Source: Phaeotremella fagi (taxonomy: Eukaryota; Basidiomycota; Tremellomycetes; Tremellales; Phaeotremellaceae). From it: a stretch of 64,000 nucleotides of DNA. Under the pieces are notes generated by a model. The model did no database searches and had not been told where the DNA came from. It saw only the letters and a program-made list of their open reading frames with translations. The position numbers and the translations under genes were made by a program. The stretch is taken from positions 744,001 through 808,000 of the forward strand of contig BCHU01000004.1 of NCBI GenBank assembly GCA_001599715.1. Reading direction: 5' to 3'. Shown here piece after piece: positions 46,899-59,093 of this stretch. Within the stretch, counting starts at the first letter, position 1, and each line of letters begins with the position of its first letter.

Positions 46899-47392
46899 GT
46901 TTGATTGTAGTGCCAAAAAAGTTTGTGGGATTTCCGTTACAGCAGCACTATGAGTGCAATCACAAAGGAGTTCCACTTGTTTTCATCATCTGAGACGTAA
47001 ATCTATACCATTGTTGTGTCAGGAGTCCTTTGTATACAAGAGGTCAAGACTTGAGATATAAGGCTCCCTTCATGTGGTGAGAAATTAGTACTACAAGAAA
47101 GCTTTGTATCATACGTGACTATGATTGCTCTCCTCAGAAGGGATGGATGTGGTTGGTGCTCCCATTTATCTCTTTTGTTGATGTTCGTCACGGTGATCTT
47201 GTTTTGTTTTGTAGGCGATGAATAGATGCTATTTGCAAATTGAATTCCATCACTTTAACCTTTGTTCGTTGCACCTTTGTCGAATCGGATGAGTCTGAAT
47301 CGCCAGTCCATAAACGAATGAAGTTATCTTTTTGCAATTACCTCTTCTCACTAACAACAAATTCTTCTAATTAAACTAAAACAACAATTAGA
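46899..47392. other. Divergent intergenic region, 494 bp
   Basis: Promoter space between the uncharacterised membrane protein (-) and the ABC transporter (+). No repeat, RNA gene or convincing small open frame. Confidence 0.6.
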
Positions 47393-50300
47393 ATGCTTCA
47401 CTATTCTGAAGCTACCGACATAAACCTCATCTCATCTTTGGCGTTACTGAGTATCCTCTGTATCTCGGTATCTCACCTTTTTTGGCGCACTCTCATAAGT
47501 GGCAAAAAAGTAAAACTCCCTTCAGTGGAACTCACTCCAAAGACTGCTTTCACCAATACTCTCCTCTCTCACATCGACAATACTCTCAGAGATGAGGGGG
47601 TTCCAATCAATATTTCCCAATTTCGGAAGACTGTAAGTACAAAAAGGAGATATGTTGACCTAATTGGCAGATCGATTGGTACATGCCTGTCCTACTATTA
47701 CTTGCCACCTCGATTCTCGCACTCAACCTCTACAATGTCATTGATACACCAATTCATCTCGAATCGGCAGTTCAACTGGCGTCGTCGTTCTACGCTTTCA
47801 CCTTGACGTCAGTCCTTTGTACCACTCAGGATGTCGGAGTACACGGTCTTTTGTTGCGCTCCCTTGTGGTTTTCGGTTTTTTCATGGGACTGTATGAATG
47901 TGTCGTTAACTACTCGATCAACAATGGTGAACGTCAGTGGACCATTCCTAGGATCTTGGCTGTCTCTTCCACCGCAGGACATCTCGCCTTTTTCCTGCTT
48001 TCAGGTTTTATTCCAACTGGTCCAAAACGTCACCAAGACTTGAGTTCAATGTACACCAAAGCTATCGCGTCTCAAGTCTCGAATGAACCATCAAGTCAAC
48101 AACATAACGTTCTGCGTCTTAATTCCGATTCGGTATTCTCTCAATGGACATTTCGTTTTGTCACCCCAGTGATCACCTACATTGACTCACTGGATGGTCT
48201 TGATATATTTAACTTACCGGCACCCATGTCCAAACTTCGGATCCAGAACATTATCCTAGACGTTGTCGGGTCTAACGTAGGCTTCAAAGCAGATACGATT
48301 ACCACTTTCATACGTACAGTCTACGTTCCAGAACTCAAGGCAACGTTTATATGTAAGTTTCACGATATAACCTAGCTGACCATTAGATCTGTTATATACT
48401 CTTGGGATGATTCCACTGCGCTATCTACCTCCTTTGTGTATGCAAAAGCTTCTCGAAATATTAGACGGACAAAATTCATCCTCAAAACTGGTGTATGCCT
48501 GTTCTTATCTCTTGGTGCAAGGATCGATGATTCTGTTGATAAGAATGCAATACGCTGTGTGGGTCTACGATCCGAGGAAGAAGAACATGACTGACAATAT
48601 TTCAGACGACATTACTGGTCACGTCCCAGAATTGAAGCGCACACCTTTTTCCTGTTGTTTCAGTGAGTTTTTGTGACGAAACACAAATCTGCATTGAACT
48701 AACATTTCAGCAAAATCCTTACGAAAAGCTTGTTTGTCACTTCCGACGACAACGAATCTCGGGCAGATTTGATCAACCTAGTGTCCATTGATGTTTCAAC
48801 AGCAGGTGACCTGACATACAAGTTCGTACAGATCATAGAAGCGTTCCTAGACATGGCACTAGCCTTCACTTATGTCTGGTATCTTCTGGGTAAGTCCTAC
48901 CAAAATTCCTCCCTGGTATTTGTCTAACGCTTTGCAGGTCCATCTGGGATGTGGGGTTTGGTCTCACTGGCTATCATTTATCCTGTTGGAATCTTAATGC
49001 AGAAAGTAGAATACCAACTGATGGAAAAGAGATGGGAGGCCAGTGACAAGAAAACAGCCATGTTGAAAGAAGCCATCCAAGCTATTCCCATGATCAAAGC
49101 CGGGGGGAGTGAACGATATTGGTTCAAAAGCTTAATCAAAGTCAAGAGAAGGAATTCGTCCAAACGATCAAGTCAAGACTGTGGCAACTCTATTCCAATT
49201 TGCTACAGTGGGTAATAGACTTTTCGTGACGCTGATTATGGCAGTCAATCAGCACCGATCCTTATCATCGTGGTGGCATTTGCGCATTACACGTTGGTAG
49301 CGAAACACAAATTGACGGCTGCGACTGCTTTCGTAAGTCTCAGTTAACATTTTAAATTGACGACTTGTTCTAGACTTCATTAGCAGTGACCTCTCGTAGG
49401 ATCTGAGTGTTCATGAATAAGCTTAAGAGGACTGACAAAAAATTGTAGAGCTTCAAAATACCTTCTTTCAACTTCCTGGTGTAATGTCTGAAATGTTGCA
49501 TACTATACTGTCGGTGAAGAGAATTTGCGGTTATCTGGACAACGAAGATGTAGAATATTTCAAAGACAAGGTCGGTTTCGTCCCTGCTGGAAATTCCGAA
49601 TTATCTGTTCAAGGTACAATCGCTTGGACAGACAAAGAAATTTCTAATTTCAAGCTCCGTGATTTGGATTTAGTGTTTCCTCGTGGAGAGATCACTCTTA
49701 TAGCTGGACGGGTAGGCGGTGGTAAAAGTTTGATACTGCTTAGTTTGCTGGGAGAAACGAGCGTTCTGGAAGGATTTGTCAGATATGGAAAGACTCCTAT
49801 ACTTGATCCATTTGAACAGGTCTGCGATTGGAATATAGTCCCAGATGGTGTGGCTTACGTACCCCAAGTGAGTACAAGAATCTAGAGGTGTATAATTTAC
49901 TAACAAGTATGATTCAGACTTCGTGGCTACAAAGCATGAGTATTCGGTGAGTGATGAAGGTATGAAGTGTTCTGACATCTGCAGTGATAATATTCTCTTC
50001 GGTTTACCTTTGAATGAAGAGAGATACAAATCAGCCATTTTTGTAAGTGCAGGATCAGTTATCTAAGTACTCACAAAAAGTCTGTTGGACTGCTACCAGA
50101 CTTGAAAGAACTTGAAGACGGTGATCTCACAGAGATCGGAGAAAGGTATGTTAGAATGCGAAGCCTCCACTAACGGGATCATTAAGAGGGAAAATACTGT
50201 CTGGAGGCCAAAAAGCCAGAGGTAAGTCAAAGCAGTCCACCGCACTCACTTCCAGTCTCTCTTGCTCGTGCAATCTACAGTCGAGCAGCGACACTTGTGT

Positions 50301-53021
50301 TGGACGACGTCATCAGCGCTGTCGACGCTGAAACCAGTGATCACATACTTCAACATTGTTTCAATTCACCTCTCATGAAAGGTCGTACTATCATCATTGC
50401 CTCTCATGCAGTTGAGAGATTGGCACCCATAGCTCACAATGCTATCGTTTTGGAAGACGGCACGGCTAAATGGAAAGGAACAGGTGTCGCCTTACTGCAG
50501 AGTGAATACATGTCACACTTGAAGCTATCGGATACAGATGAAGAGAACTCTTTCAAGATCGGTCAACAACTTTCTGAGAAGGAAAAACAACTCATGAAAG
50601 AATCTAGTATAGCAGATTTCAATCTCAAATTTCAAAACCCTAAAACTCCGAAACAGCTTGTCCTCGAAGAAACTCAATCGAGGGGAGCTGTTGAAAATCG
50701 TCACTGGTGTACTCTTCTGACGCAAGTCGGTTCAACGCCATACTGGATCGTGTTGATATTGCTCATGGTTATTGTACAGGTCGTTCCAATTCTTGAGCGT
50801 CAGGTCTTGGCAAGATGGACATCCACCGGATCTGCACGAAGTAACGAGTATTGGTTGGCAGTAATGGCTTCGGTAGGTTTTTGAATTACGTGCATACCGG
50901 GATAGTTGAAACCGATTTAATGACCAGGAGTAGCTCGGATTTGCTGCTTTACTACTTCAGCCTATAATTGCTATTATTCTACTCCATGGCTCGATCCGAG
51001 CCGTAAGAGCAGTGAGTTATCTGAAATTCCATACACAATCCCGTGAAATCTTGTCAGATGGTGTTATTCATTTTAGATTTACTGATACGACCTTAGGTAC
51101 ATTCCGAAATGCTCACTCACGTCCTTAAATCCAAAATGATATTCTTCACCCAAACAAGAGTGGGATCCATCATGCAGCGCTTCGGAAAAGATCTAGTCAG
51201 TCCCCATTCACATGAACCTTGTTGAATCGAAGCTGACATCTCTACTTTAGAATGGGGTTAGTGTTTGCCTCGAGGTTCTTGCACAAGTGTCCATACAGTT
51301 GATAGAAGGTAAGTCAGATGTAGAAATTGAATTCTGAAACTTCTATTAGTCGTTGCGAACACTATTTCGATTTCGTTGGTCGGAGGATGGGTTTTTGGTG
51401 TAGTGGTGGTTCTAGCACTATTTCTAGCTTGGTTACCTGTCAGTTCGCCTTACCTATCTCATTTCCGTGAATTACTTACAGTATCGCGGTAGGCACAACT
51501 TTATCGTCGAACTGGCCAACAGATAAAAAGATTGGATCTCGTCATCCCAGGTTTCATAAATTCGATTTATTCCGAGACGGTTGCCGGAACAGCTGTGGTT
51601 CGGGCTTTTGGCACTCATTCAATCAGTCTTAAAGGTAAATGCCAGATGGAGGAAGTTAACTGACATAAAGAGCTAATGGGTACCATTAATATGCGTACTA
51701 ATACCTATGCTTGGAGATGTTATGTCACTGGATGGCTTCTAGGTGAGCCACACCTCTTACCTCGTCATATTATGAAAGATTATAACTAGCGTCTTAGTGA
51801 ACTTTCGATTTATTTCCTTTGGGATAGAGTCAGCGGCTTTGATACTAGTACTAGTAAAACCAGGGATGACTGGTGGTTCAGCAGGTTTCATTATGACTTT
51901 TGCAGGTTTGATTGGGAATGTCATAGGAAGAGTGATTCAAAAGGTACGTGATGTAGAACTTCAAGGTGTAAGTTTGGAGAGAGTATCCGAGTATTGCGAA
52001 TTGGAAAAAGAAGACGAAGAAGATTTGAATTCGGAGACAGTTAGTTATCTTGATCTCCCAAGAATCTGGCCAAACCTGGGCAGTGTCGTGGTCAAAGATC
52101 TTTGTGCAAGGTACGCACCTAACATGCCGGAGATTCTCCACAACGTCTCGTTCGATATTCAAGGTGGTACAAGAGTAGGAGTTGTCGGAGCTACAGGTGG
52201 AGGAAAGTCTACTTTAGCAAAATCATTTTTCAATTTTGTGGACATTACGAATGGGAAAATTGAGATCGATGGGCAAGGTAAGTCTTCCATGGTGACACCT
52301 TCTAATTGTCTAGATATCTCTAACTTACCACTTGGATATGTTCGGTCTCGTATTGGTCTCATTGCTCAAGATCCAATCTTGTTGAGTGGTACTCTCCGAC
52401 TGAACCTGGATTTAGAAGGGGAATTCAAAGATGATCAACTCTACGACGCCCTTCATCAAGTGCAATTGATTAACTCTCTTCCCATCAAAACACCCGATTC
52501 AACCGAAAGATCCTCCCTCATCTCATCGGTGACGCAAGTGGAGAGAGGCGACAACATCTTTTCAAATCTAGATTCGGAAATCAAAAGTGGTGGAGAAAAG
52601 TAAGTCATTGTTCAGTTTCTTGTACTGACTGTTTTCAGTCTTTCCGCAGGACAGAAACAACTTATCGTACTTGCAAGAGCTCTACTCAAAAAACAAAAAC
52701 TGTTAATACTCGACGAGGCTACCGCTAATATAGATTCCAAAACGGATACAGAAATCACAAGAGTCGTCCAAGAAGAGTTTCCAGAGTCAACAATAATAAT
52801 CATCGCTCATAGATTAAGAGTAGGTTTAAGTCAGAGACATCTACTGATTTCGTTTATAGACTATCATGTCGTGTTCAAAGGTTTTGGTAATCGACAACGG
52901 ATGTGTAATTCAGCAAGGGTCACCTTATGATTTGATTTGTGTGGAAGGTAAATTCCGTTCCCTGTGTGAAGCGAATGGAAAGGATGAGTTTGATCATCTG
53001 TCGTCCTTGTGTAGCAAATAG
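47393..53021 (+). CDS. ABCC (MRP/Ycf1-type) full ABC transporter, frame lesion or unusual intron in TMD1
   Basis: A full ABC exporter (TMD1-NBD1-TMD2-NBD2) of the multidrug-resistance/conjugate pump family, about 1544 residues, with more than 20 introns (34-85 nt). Six or so N-terminal spans precede TMD1. NBD1 has Walker A GRVGGGKS, signature LSGGQKAR and the ABCC-typical degenerate Walker [15 protein letters not shown]2 has [16 protein letters not shown] and [12 protein letters not shown] followed by the H-loop [12 protein letters not shown]1 has an oddity: the reading runs ..[10 protein letters not shown] in one frame and [19 protein letters not shown] in another with no clear intron. Either one base is missing in the A tract near 49126 or a 38-nt intron with a weak GTGAAC donor (49109-49146) is removed, which restores frame. 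A strong GTGAGT donor at 48663 is also phase-incompatible; 48673 was used. Confidence 0.82.
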
Positions 53022-53273
53022 AGTATAATAATTTAGATAGATAATAATGTAGATAAATGAGACTGTAGACTGAGAACACTGTAAATAGATATGTTTCAAT
53101 GCATGGGAAGGAGGGGTACTTTGATTGTCCTCTGTAGAACTCGTACGGTACGCCACAAAACCAAAGTGCCACATTGACGACCAACGAAAAAAAAGTCCGA
53201 AAATCTCATCAACTGAATGAATTAACGTTTTTTTTCCTTGATCTCTATCCAATTTCAAACCAAATCAAAAACA

Positions 53274-54149
53274 ATGACATCCGTAGTCCTGAAATCAATC
53301 TTAGGTGGATCAACTCAACAATGGTCAAGAGTGTTACAACCGATCACGAAAATCCAAGCGTCGGGTTTCGCATCCTCTTCGAGAGTTGGACTTGATTTCA
53401 CCCGTCCTCGTTTTTCAACTTCGACTACGACTGAAACTATCATCAATTCAACCCCCGCTGAGAACTCCACTTCAGCATCATCTACTTCTGTCAACACAAC
53501 TACTTCATCTTCGACTCCTCCTCCACCATCCACCCCAAATCCGACCCCATCGCGTCCGTTGACCGTCCCACTCCTTTCCCAGACGTCAGCAGTGAAACCA
53601 ACCACACCAATCTCCAAAAATTCATCAAAACATCCAGGACGATGGGACGACTGGGCACCTGAACTGGCTTACAACACCTCTCTATCCCTTGACAAGGATA
53701 ATGAAAAACATCCAACCCATACGTTAACAGTGACATCGACCCGTAACAACTGTCTCCTAACTTTTGCCGATGGCAAGGGACCCCTCTTCCCAACCATCAC
53801 CGCAGGCAGTGGTAAACAATTCAAAAAATCAACGAGATCATCATACGAAGCTGCTCATCAAGCTATACTCAAAATGATCCAAGAGATTCTCGTCTACAAT
53901 TCTCATTTCGGTAGTCCGTTATCCCATTCTGTCAATGTTGTACGAGGCGGTGGTGGTGGTGAGGGGAAAAGAAAGAAAGTTAATTTGAGAGTCACGTTTA
54001 AAGGGATGTTTGGTCAGGCTAGACAAGCTGTTTCTAGTGCTATCGGTGGTCCGGACGGGGATGAGATTAGAAAGATGATTGTTAGGGTCGAAGATAGGAC
54101 TCCTATCAAGGTTGGTGGTACGAGAGCTAGAAAGGCGAGAAGGGTTTAG
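53274..54149 (+). CDS. Mitochondrial small-subunit ribosomal protein uS11m
   Basis: A 291-residue, single-exon gene. The first ~125 residues are a Ser/Thr/Pro-rich presequence with basic residues, as in mitochondrial imports. The C-terminal domain is uS11: TLTVTSTRNNCLLTFADGKG, GSGKQFKKSTRSSYEAAHQA, VNLRVTFKGMFGQARQAVSS and the conserved end VEDRTPIKVGGTRARKARRV. It binds 18S-type rRNA near the platform and E site. ATG 53274 is chosen because it gives the presequence; an in-frame ATG at 53238 would add 12 residues. A Gly/Lys insertion (GGGGGEGKRKK) interrupts the domain before the last strands, which is unusual but near a loop. Confidence 0.93.
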   Translation: MTSVVLKSILGGSTQQWSRVLQPITKIQASGFASSSRVGLDFTRPRFSTSTTTETIINSTPAENSTSASSTSVNTTTSSSTPPPPSTPNPTPSRPLTVPLLSQTSAVKPTTPISKNSSKHPGRWDDWAPELAYNTSLSLDKDNEKHPTHTLTVTSTRNNCLLTFADGKGPLFPTITAGSGKQFKKSTRSSYEAAHQAILKMIQEILVYNSHFGSPLSHSVNVVRGGGGGEGKRKKVNLRVTFKGMFGQARQAVSSAIGGPDGDEIRKMIVRVEDRTPIKVGGTRARKARRV

Positions 54150-54961
54150 TTAAGTAAGTCATTCTTTCAATTACAACTCGATGATATTAAACCGTTTTGA
54201 CAGGTACATATTAAATGAAATCATGCAATCTAATCACGAGTCTATCAAAGTCTTCTTTTCATACGAGCAATCACTCCTGCCTGTCCCATACCCTATCCCA
54301 AATATCCCCATCCCGGCTCTTTCGAAGCCCCTCTGCATCGAACCCCCACGATCAAAGGGGTCAAAAAGAAAGCCAAAATTCATCCAACCCGCTGTTCAAT
54401 CAAAGAATTGTCAGTTCAAGGGACCTCATTTATTTCTTATCGATTTCAATTTCACTATGGTCGACGAGATATGCTTTGAGGTGATATCTAATCAATTTTC
54501 GAGTGGGAGGTTTTTAGTTGATATGACCCAATGGGGGTGAGTTCAACACTGTTGGAAGATAGGTTCGATCCCTTGGTATTTCTTTCGTGCGTAAGTTACA
54601 TTTTCCTTCCTTATCCAAAACAAAAAGGTTTACAGTAATATGTACAATGAATGCATAATGATAAAACTAAAACTGAAACTATAACTAAAATTTTATATCT
54701 ACAACGAAAAGTAATAAAACATAACATAATAGTGTCAACAACGTATTTAATTTCAATATTTCTCGCTACATGATTGAATATCGAAACAAAGGGACTAACT
54801 AATGAATTCTAATGATTGTGTTTTTTTGAGACTTTGAATATTTTTAATAAACCATGAAACGTCAATTAACGACGTGTAAGGAGTGGTGCAAAGAAACCCT
54901 GAATAACTCTACCATCCGCAATACCAATCTTTCCCCGTACCTCCGTCCGAATTTATCAATT
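54150..54961. other. Intergenic between convergent genes, 812 bp
   Basis: 3' flanks of uS11m (+) and the Ser-rich protein (-). A 119-codon plus-strand frame at 54181-54540 has Pro-rich and basic stretches but no domain; I leave it uncalled. The stretch 54650-54860 is strongly AT-rich. No RNA gene seen. Confidence 0.6.
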
Positions 54962-57519
54962 CTATTTGTTATCACCTTTAGTGATTGAACTTGAGTGTTC
55001 TTCAACCTCATTGGCGACAGGTAACATAGTCCTGACAACGGGATGAGGTTGATAAGCCTTCTTTAAGAGTTTACCAGCGTTTGGTGTACCTTTCATATGA
55101 GTTTGTGTCATTTTAGCAACGGCTTGAGTAACCTTTGGAGCAGCTTTGGTTTTACTGGTAACTGAATTCGGTTTTTGGTTGTTACTCAACGGAATGTTCT
55201 GTTTGAGCTCTGAAAGGTGTTTGGAAGAGTTGGAGAGAGGACTGGCGACTGATTTTGGAACTCGAACTGTGACTTGACGAGGTTCGTTTTCGATCATAAC
55301 ATCAGTTGGATCGATAATGGAGGTTGGAGGTTCAGCGACAACACTAGCCGGGGTTTGAGGTGACTGAAGTTGGCGGTGAGCAGTGTAGAATTACCAGAAA
55401 AATGTTTCTCACCTTGACTTCGACTTTGCCAAACTTCTCAAATAATTTATCAACAGTAAGGATTTGTTGATCTCCTTTGACAGGAGTGGAGGGAACAACC
55501 TTTAAAACACTAGATTTAACCTTCTTCTTCTCAACCTCGTCAAGCTGCTCAGGTTGAGGTTTGACTCTCCAATTTTCACTAGCATCAGCTTTACTGCTAT
55601 TAGCACCAGTAGAACCGGTTGATGATTCGTCAGAAACTTTACGAGGGACGGAAATGAAAGCAGTGATGATGTTTTGTTCTTGATTGGGTTGATCTTGTAA
55701 GAAAGCACGGGAGATACCGGATAATTGAGAAACCTTGGTGGGATCACCTTGAGCGTGAATAGCTGGACTGACAAAAGTACTAGGAGGAGCAGAAACACTG
55801 TGACCGAATTTTCCGACAAGTTGGGTACGAGTAGGTTGAATTGATGGACTACCGATAGTAGCGAAGAGGGTACGGAAAGGATCATCGTCTCTGTCACCAG
55901 ACTTGGTTGCTGGAGATCCTGGGATAGGACTGAGAGATGGTCTCCCCATACCGATACCAGAACGATAGCTGGTGATAGTAGATGCCATAGGAGGCAACGA
56001 TGAGACAGGTTGTTGCAGAGCTTTTGGCCCTGAAATCTAAAAAATTGGTCAGTCAAGGTTAAGCGTTCGGTGAAAGATAGAAAACAAACTTTGGAAATTC
56101 CTTTCTCGAAATTAGAATCATTGACTAACTCTCTTGGGGATGTAGATTTTCGAGCAGCATCCCTTTCCAATAATTGACGTCCGGCGATCAAATACCCAGC
56201 AGTACCAAAAGTACGAACAGCGGTCTGAACAAAAGCTTCATCAGACAATTCAGCAGTTCCGGTAGAGTTTGAACCGTTGACCTTTGGTTGAGAGGTCTCG
56301 GATTTCTTGAGAAGATGGCCAGTGGAGCTTTGACTTGAACCAGAAGTAGATCGAGAAGAAACAGCTGGATATAAATCTGAAGAGACTACTCGACCATCAA
56401 TTGGGGTAGTTGTAGACTTCTTGATATAGTCAGTAGCATTGCTTTGAGCCGCTCGAAGATTGGGGAAATGAGGCAAATAAATGCCGCTTTCGGGGATGTT
56501 TGCGTCAACACCACTGTAGGACATTAGCTTTGGCCATGTCTCCCAAGATAAAAGCTAACTTACCTAGGATTTCTGGCGTAGGGAAGTGACAATGGACCGT
56601 GAAGAGCTGGAATGGATCTTGGAGGGGAATTACTCAACCTTTTAGGAACGACAAGTCGTTTAAGTTGTTCTTGACGCCAAGAAGTAAGAGGTCGTCCTTC
56701 TCGAGGAGCAACTTCGATCTTTTTGATCTCGACCGAGTCATCATTCCCATTTTCCATAGTACCTTGAATGATTTCAACCACATCATTCTTATGATTATCA
56801 TCAGACTCATCAGAACCCTTAGAGTAAATAGTTATACCAGAAGGTTCTGCACGAATTGAAATTCTTCGATTAGGTCTGGAAGGAAGGATAGAGCGGAACG
56901 GAGTTGATTGATTAGCCTGAGCCATTTGACTGCGACGAAGAACGAAGGGTGTATCTTGAGCACCGAAGCTGATAGCAGGAGTAGACATACCCGAAGTGGA
57001 AGAGTTGATAGTAGTATCACTCTCCATTGGAGTATCGTGATCGTAAATGTGTCCAGCATGTTTTTGATGACGAGGTGTATAAAAGCTTGAGCCTTTGTTT
57101 GGCGATTGATCGATTCGATCTGATGAGGTCTCGTTTGTGTTCTCGACTGAAGGGATTCTGTTCTCTTTCGAAGAGGATGAGGAAGCTGGAGATGACATTT
57201 TGGGTGGAGGTTGAGTGATAGATGGGAATCGAGTTGCGAGGATTGAAGAAGCGTTGGAAACGAAACGAGTCCAATGCGGTTGGGGAGTAGCAGGAGAACG
57301 AGGGAAGGGAGCAGTCAGAATCCAAGTTGGTTCAGTCTCTTGTGGATGCTCCAAGGAAGGGAGTGGAGATGGGGAGAAATAATCTAAGAGGAATCGAAGA
57401 GGACGAGGGAGAATAAGGATTGATAGTAAATACAAAGCGCTAAAAGAAAGTTTGACGATAATTACAAAGACTTCGGTCGAATATACAACGAATGTCACAA
57501 ATCTAGAGCCCAATGGCAT
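54962..57519 (-). CDS. Uncharacterised Ser/Pro-rich protein with N-terminal membrane segment
   Basis: An 801-residue protein I do not recognise. Four exons; introns at 55364-55412, 56037-56089 and 56514-56563. The N-terminus is hydrophobic (FVTFVVYSTEVFVIIVKLSF followed by ALYLLSILILPRPLRFLLDY), so it probably has one or two membrane spans or a hairpin. The rest is Ser, Thr and Pro rich and disordered, with repeated SP/TP sites. It contains a KEN tripeptide (SSSKENRIPSVEN), IDQSPNKGSSFYTPRH, RSILPSRPNRRISI, and basic helices near the end (KLLKKAYQPHPVVRTMLP). This combination of a membrane anchor with a long phospho-site-rich tail fits a nuclear-envelope or cortical anchor; that is inference. 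No catalytic domain. Confidence 0.75.
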
Positions 57520-57891
57520 ATCGTGCAGTAGAGTTGTTCATGTATGGTGGGATATGAAGTCTGCTATGAAAAGAAAAGTGAAAGTGGTGTAAAAAGCGAT
57601 CCGAAAAACAGGTGAAGGAAAGGTAGTGGTTTTATGAACAACCAAGGGGGAGGATAAGGCAGATGGATGGATGGAATGAGCGATGAGCAAAAAAGATGAT
57701 CAACAAGAGAAAAGAAACTGAAGTTGTGATAAATTGGAAAAAGAGGAAGAAAGAAGTTGAAAGTAGAAGTGAGAGATTGATTTGATGGTTGACTCAACCC
57801 TTTTGAAGGTCTGTGCGTTGGACTCAGAAAGTGGAGGTCTACAGGAATATTCCGTTACGTAATCAATGCATATCTATAGTCTACTTAACAC
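57520..57891. other. Intergenic, 372 bp
   Basis: 5' flank of the Ser-rich protein gene and 3' flank of the extradiol dioxygenase gene, both on the minus strand. A minus-strand open stretch at 57564-57797 is Pro/Phe/Leu-rich leader-type sequence without domain. Nothing else seen. Confidence 0.6.
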
Positions 57892-59093
57892 CTATGCTTC
57901 CCATTTCCACATCCCCCATCCTAATCCACTATCTTCACCAAGGAAGATTTCTTCAGCTTTACTCTTACCACCATCTTCAGCCGCAGCAACTGCAACGACA
58001 AATGGTAGCAAATGTTCCGGTGTTGGATGAGCAGATCTATACATCGGATGACGGAACAGATTGATAGAACCCTCAGTTGGTGATTGGGATGAGATGACTG
58101 ATGCAACTGCTTGTGTGAATGGTTTGGAGTATGCCATGGGTCTACCGGAGACTAAAGGTGGAGTTAGGTCAATCAGAATAATTAAGTAATGAATGAAGTA
58201 GATTAAAACCCACAAAGATCCCTCAAGTTATGGACAACCTGACCTGAACCCATGATACCATAACCTTCATCTCTAAGCTGCGCCAAAGCTTTCCCAACTT
58301 TAGCACATGAAACAGGATTCGAATCTCCAGGGAGAGAAACTTGTACGATAGGAATATCGGTTTTACCTTTGAAAGCGACGATGAATGGGACTATCGAATG
58401 ATCGTTAAACATATATCTTGATTTCTGAAAGAATGAACTCACCAAAGAGACCATGATCTAATCCTCTTTTCACTCCCTGCACTCCAATTCCTGAACCACC
58501 CAACGCTTTCTTGACAGCATCTACCATACTGTCATCTCCCTTCGACGCGAATTTCACTTGGAAGTATTTCTGTGGGAAACCATAGAAATCGTAAATCAAT
58601 GGATTGGATTTATCAACATTGACTATAAGCATAGATGGAAAATCAGTTAAATATCACCGCAGCAACTTCAATTGCGCGAAATCTACCCACCTAAAACATC
58701 ACTTGAACCATCTTCATTCTCCCAATGAGCAGAGAGAACAACCAATCCTTTAGGTTTATCATTTTCGATGATACCTCCAAACTTCTCCCAGGCCTTATAA
58801 GGTTTTGAAGTGGTATCGAACATGGTGGGTGGACCACCGTGTGATAAGAAGTAAACATTACCACGAGATGAAGTTGGGGTTGAATTCGTCATTGTGCGGA
58901 TTGTTTGATTGGTTGAGGTCGGAGAGAGGAGAGACGATAACCTGATTGGAATGGATTTGAATAGAACAGATATGTTGTTTGTGTTGTTCCAGTTGAAAGA
59001 GGACCTGTATAATGATACCAAGAGTACAACAGATGATAAAGCGATGATTAACGATATCGAAGGGAAGCGCATATATACAGCTTTTGTTTTCAC
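57892..59093 (-). CDS. Class III extradiol ring-cleavage dioxygenase (LigB/4,5-DOPA dioxygenase family), membrane anchored
   Basis: A 339-residue enzyme of the LigB/DODA superfamily, which opens catechol rings with non-heme Fe(II) (or binds Zn). Four exons; introns at 58152-58213, 58391-58442 and 58623-58690. Motifs in order: SHGGPPTMF (first metal His), VVLSAHWE, IYDFYGFP, RGLDHGLFGEF, IVQVSLPG, GSGQVVHNLRDL and HPTPEHLLPFVVA. A ~65-residue N-terminal extension holds one transmembrane or signal-anchor helix (SLIIALSSVVLLVSLY), atypical for this cytosolic family. Starting at an internal ATG (MTNSTPTSSRG) would remove it, so two forms are possible. Substrate unknown; roles with catechol or betalain-like compounds are only suggested by family. 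Confidence 0.9.

Noticed and set aside
54181..54540. 119-codon plus-strand open frame after uS11m
   Set aside because: Directly follows a stop, lies in a convergent 3' region and shows no domain.
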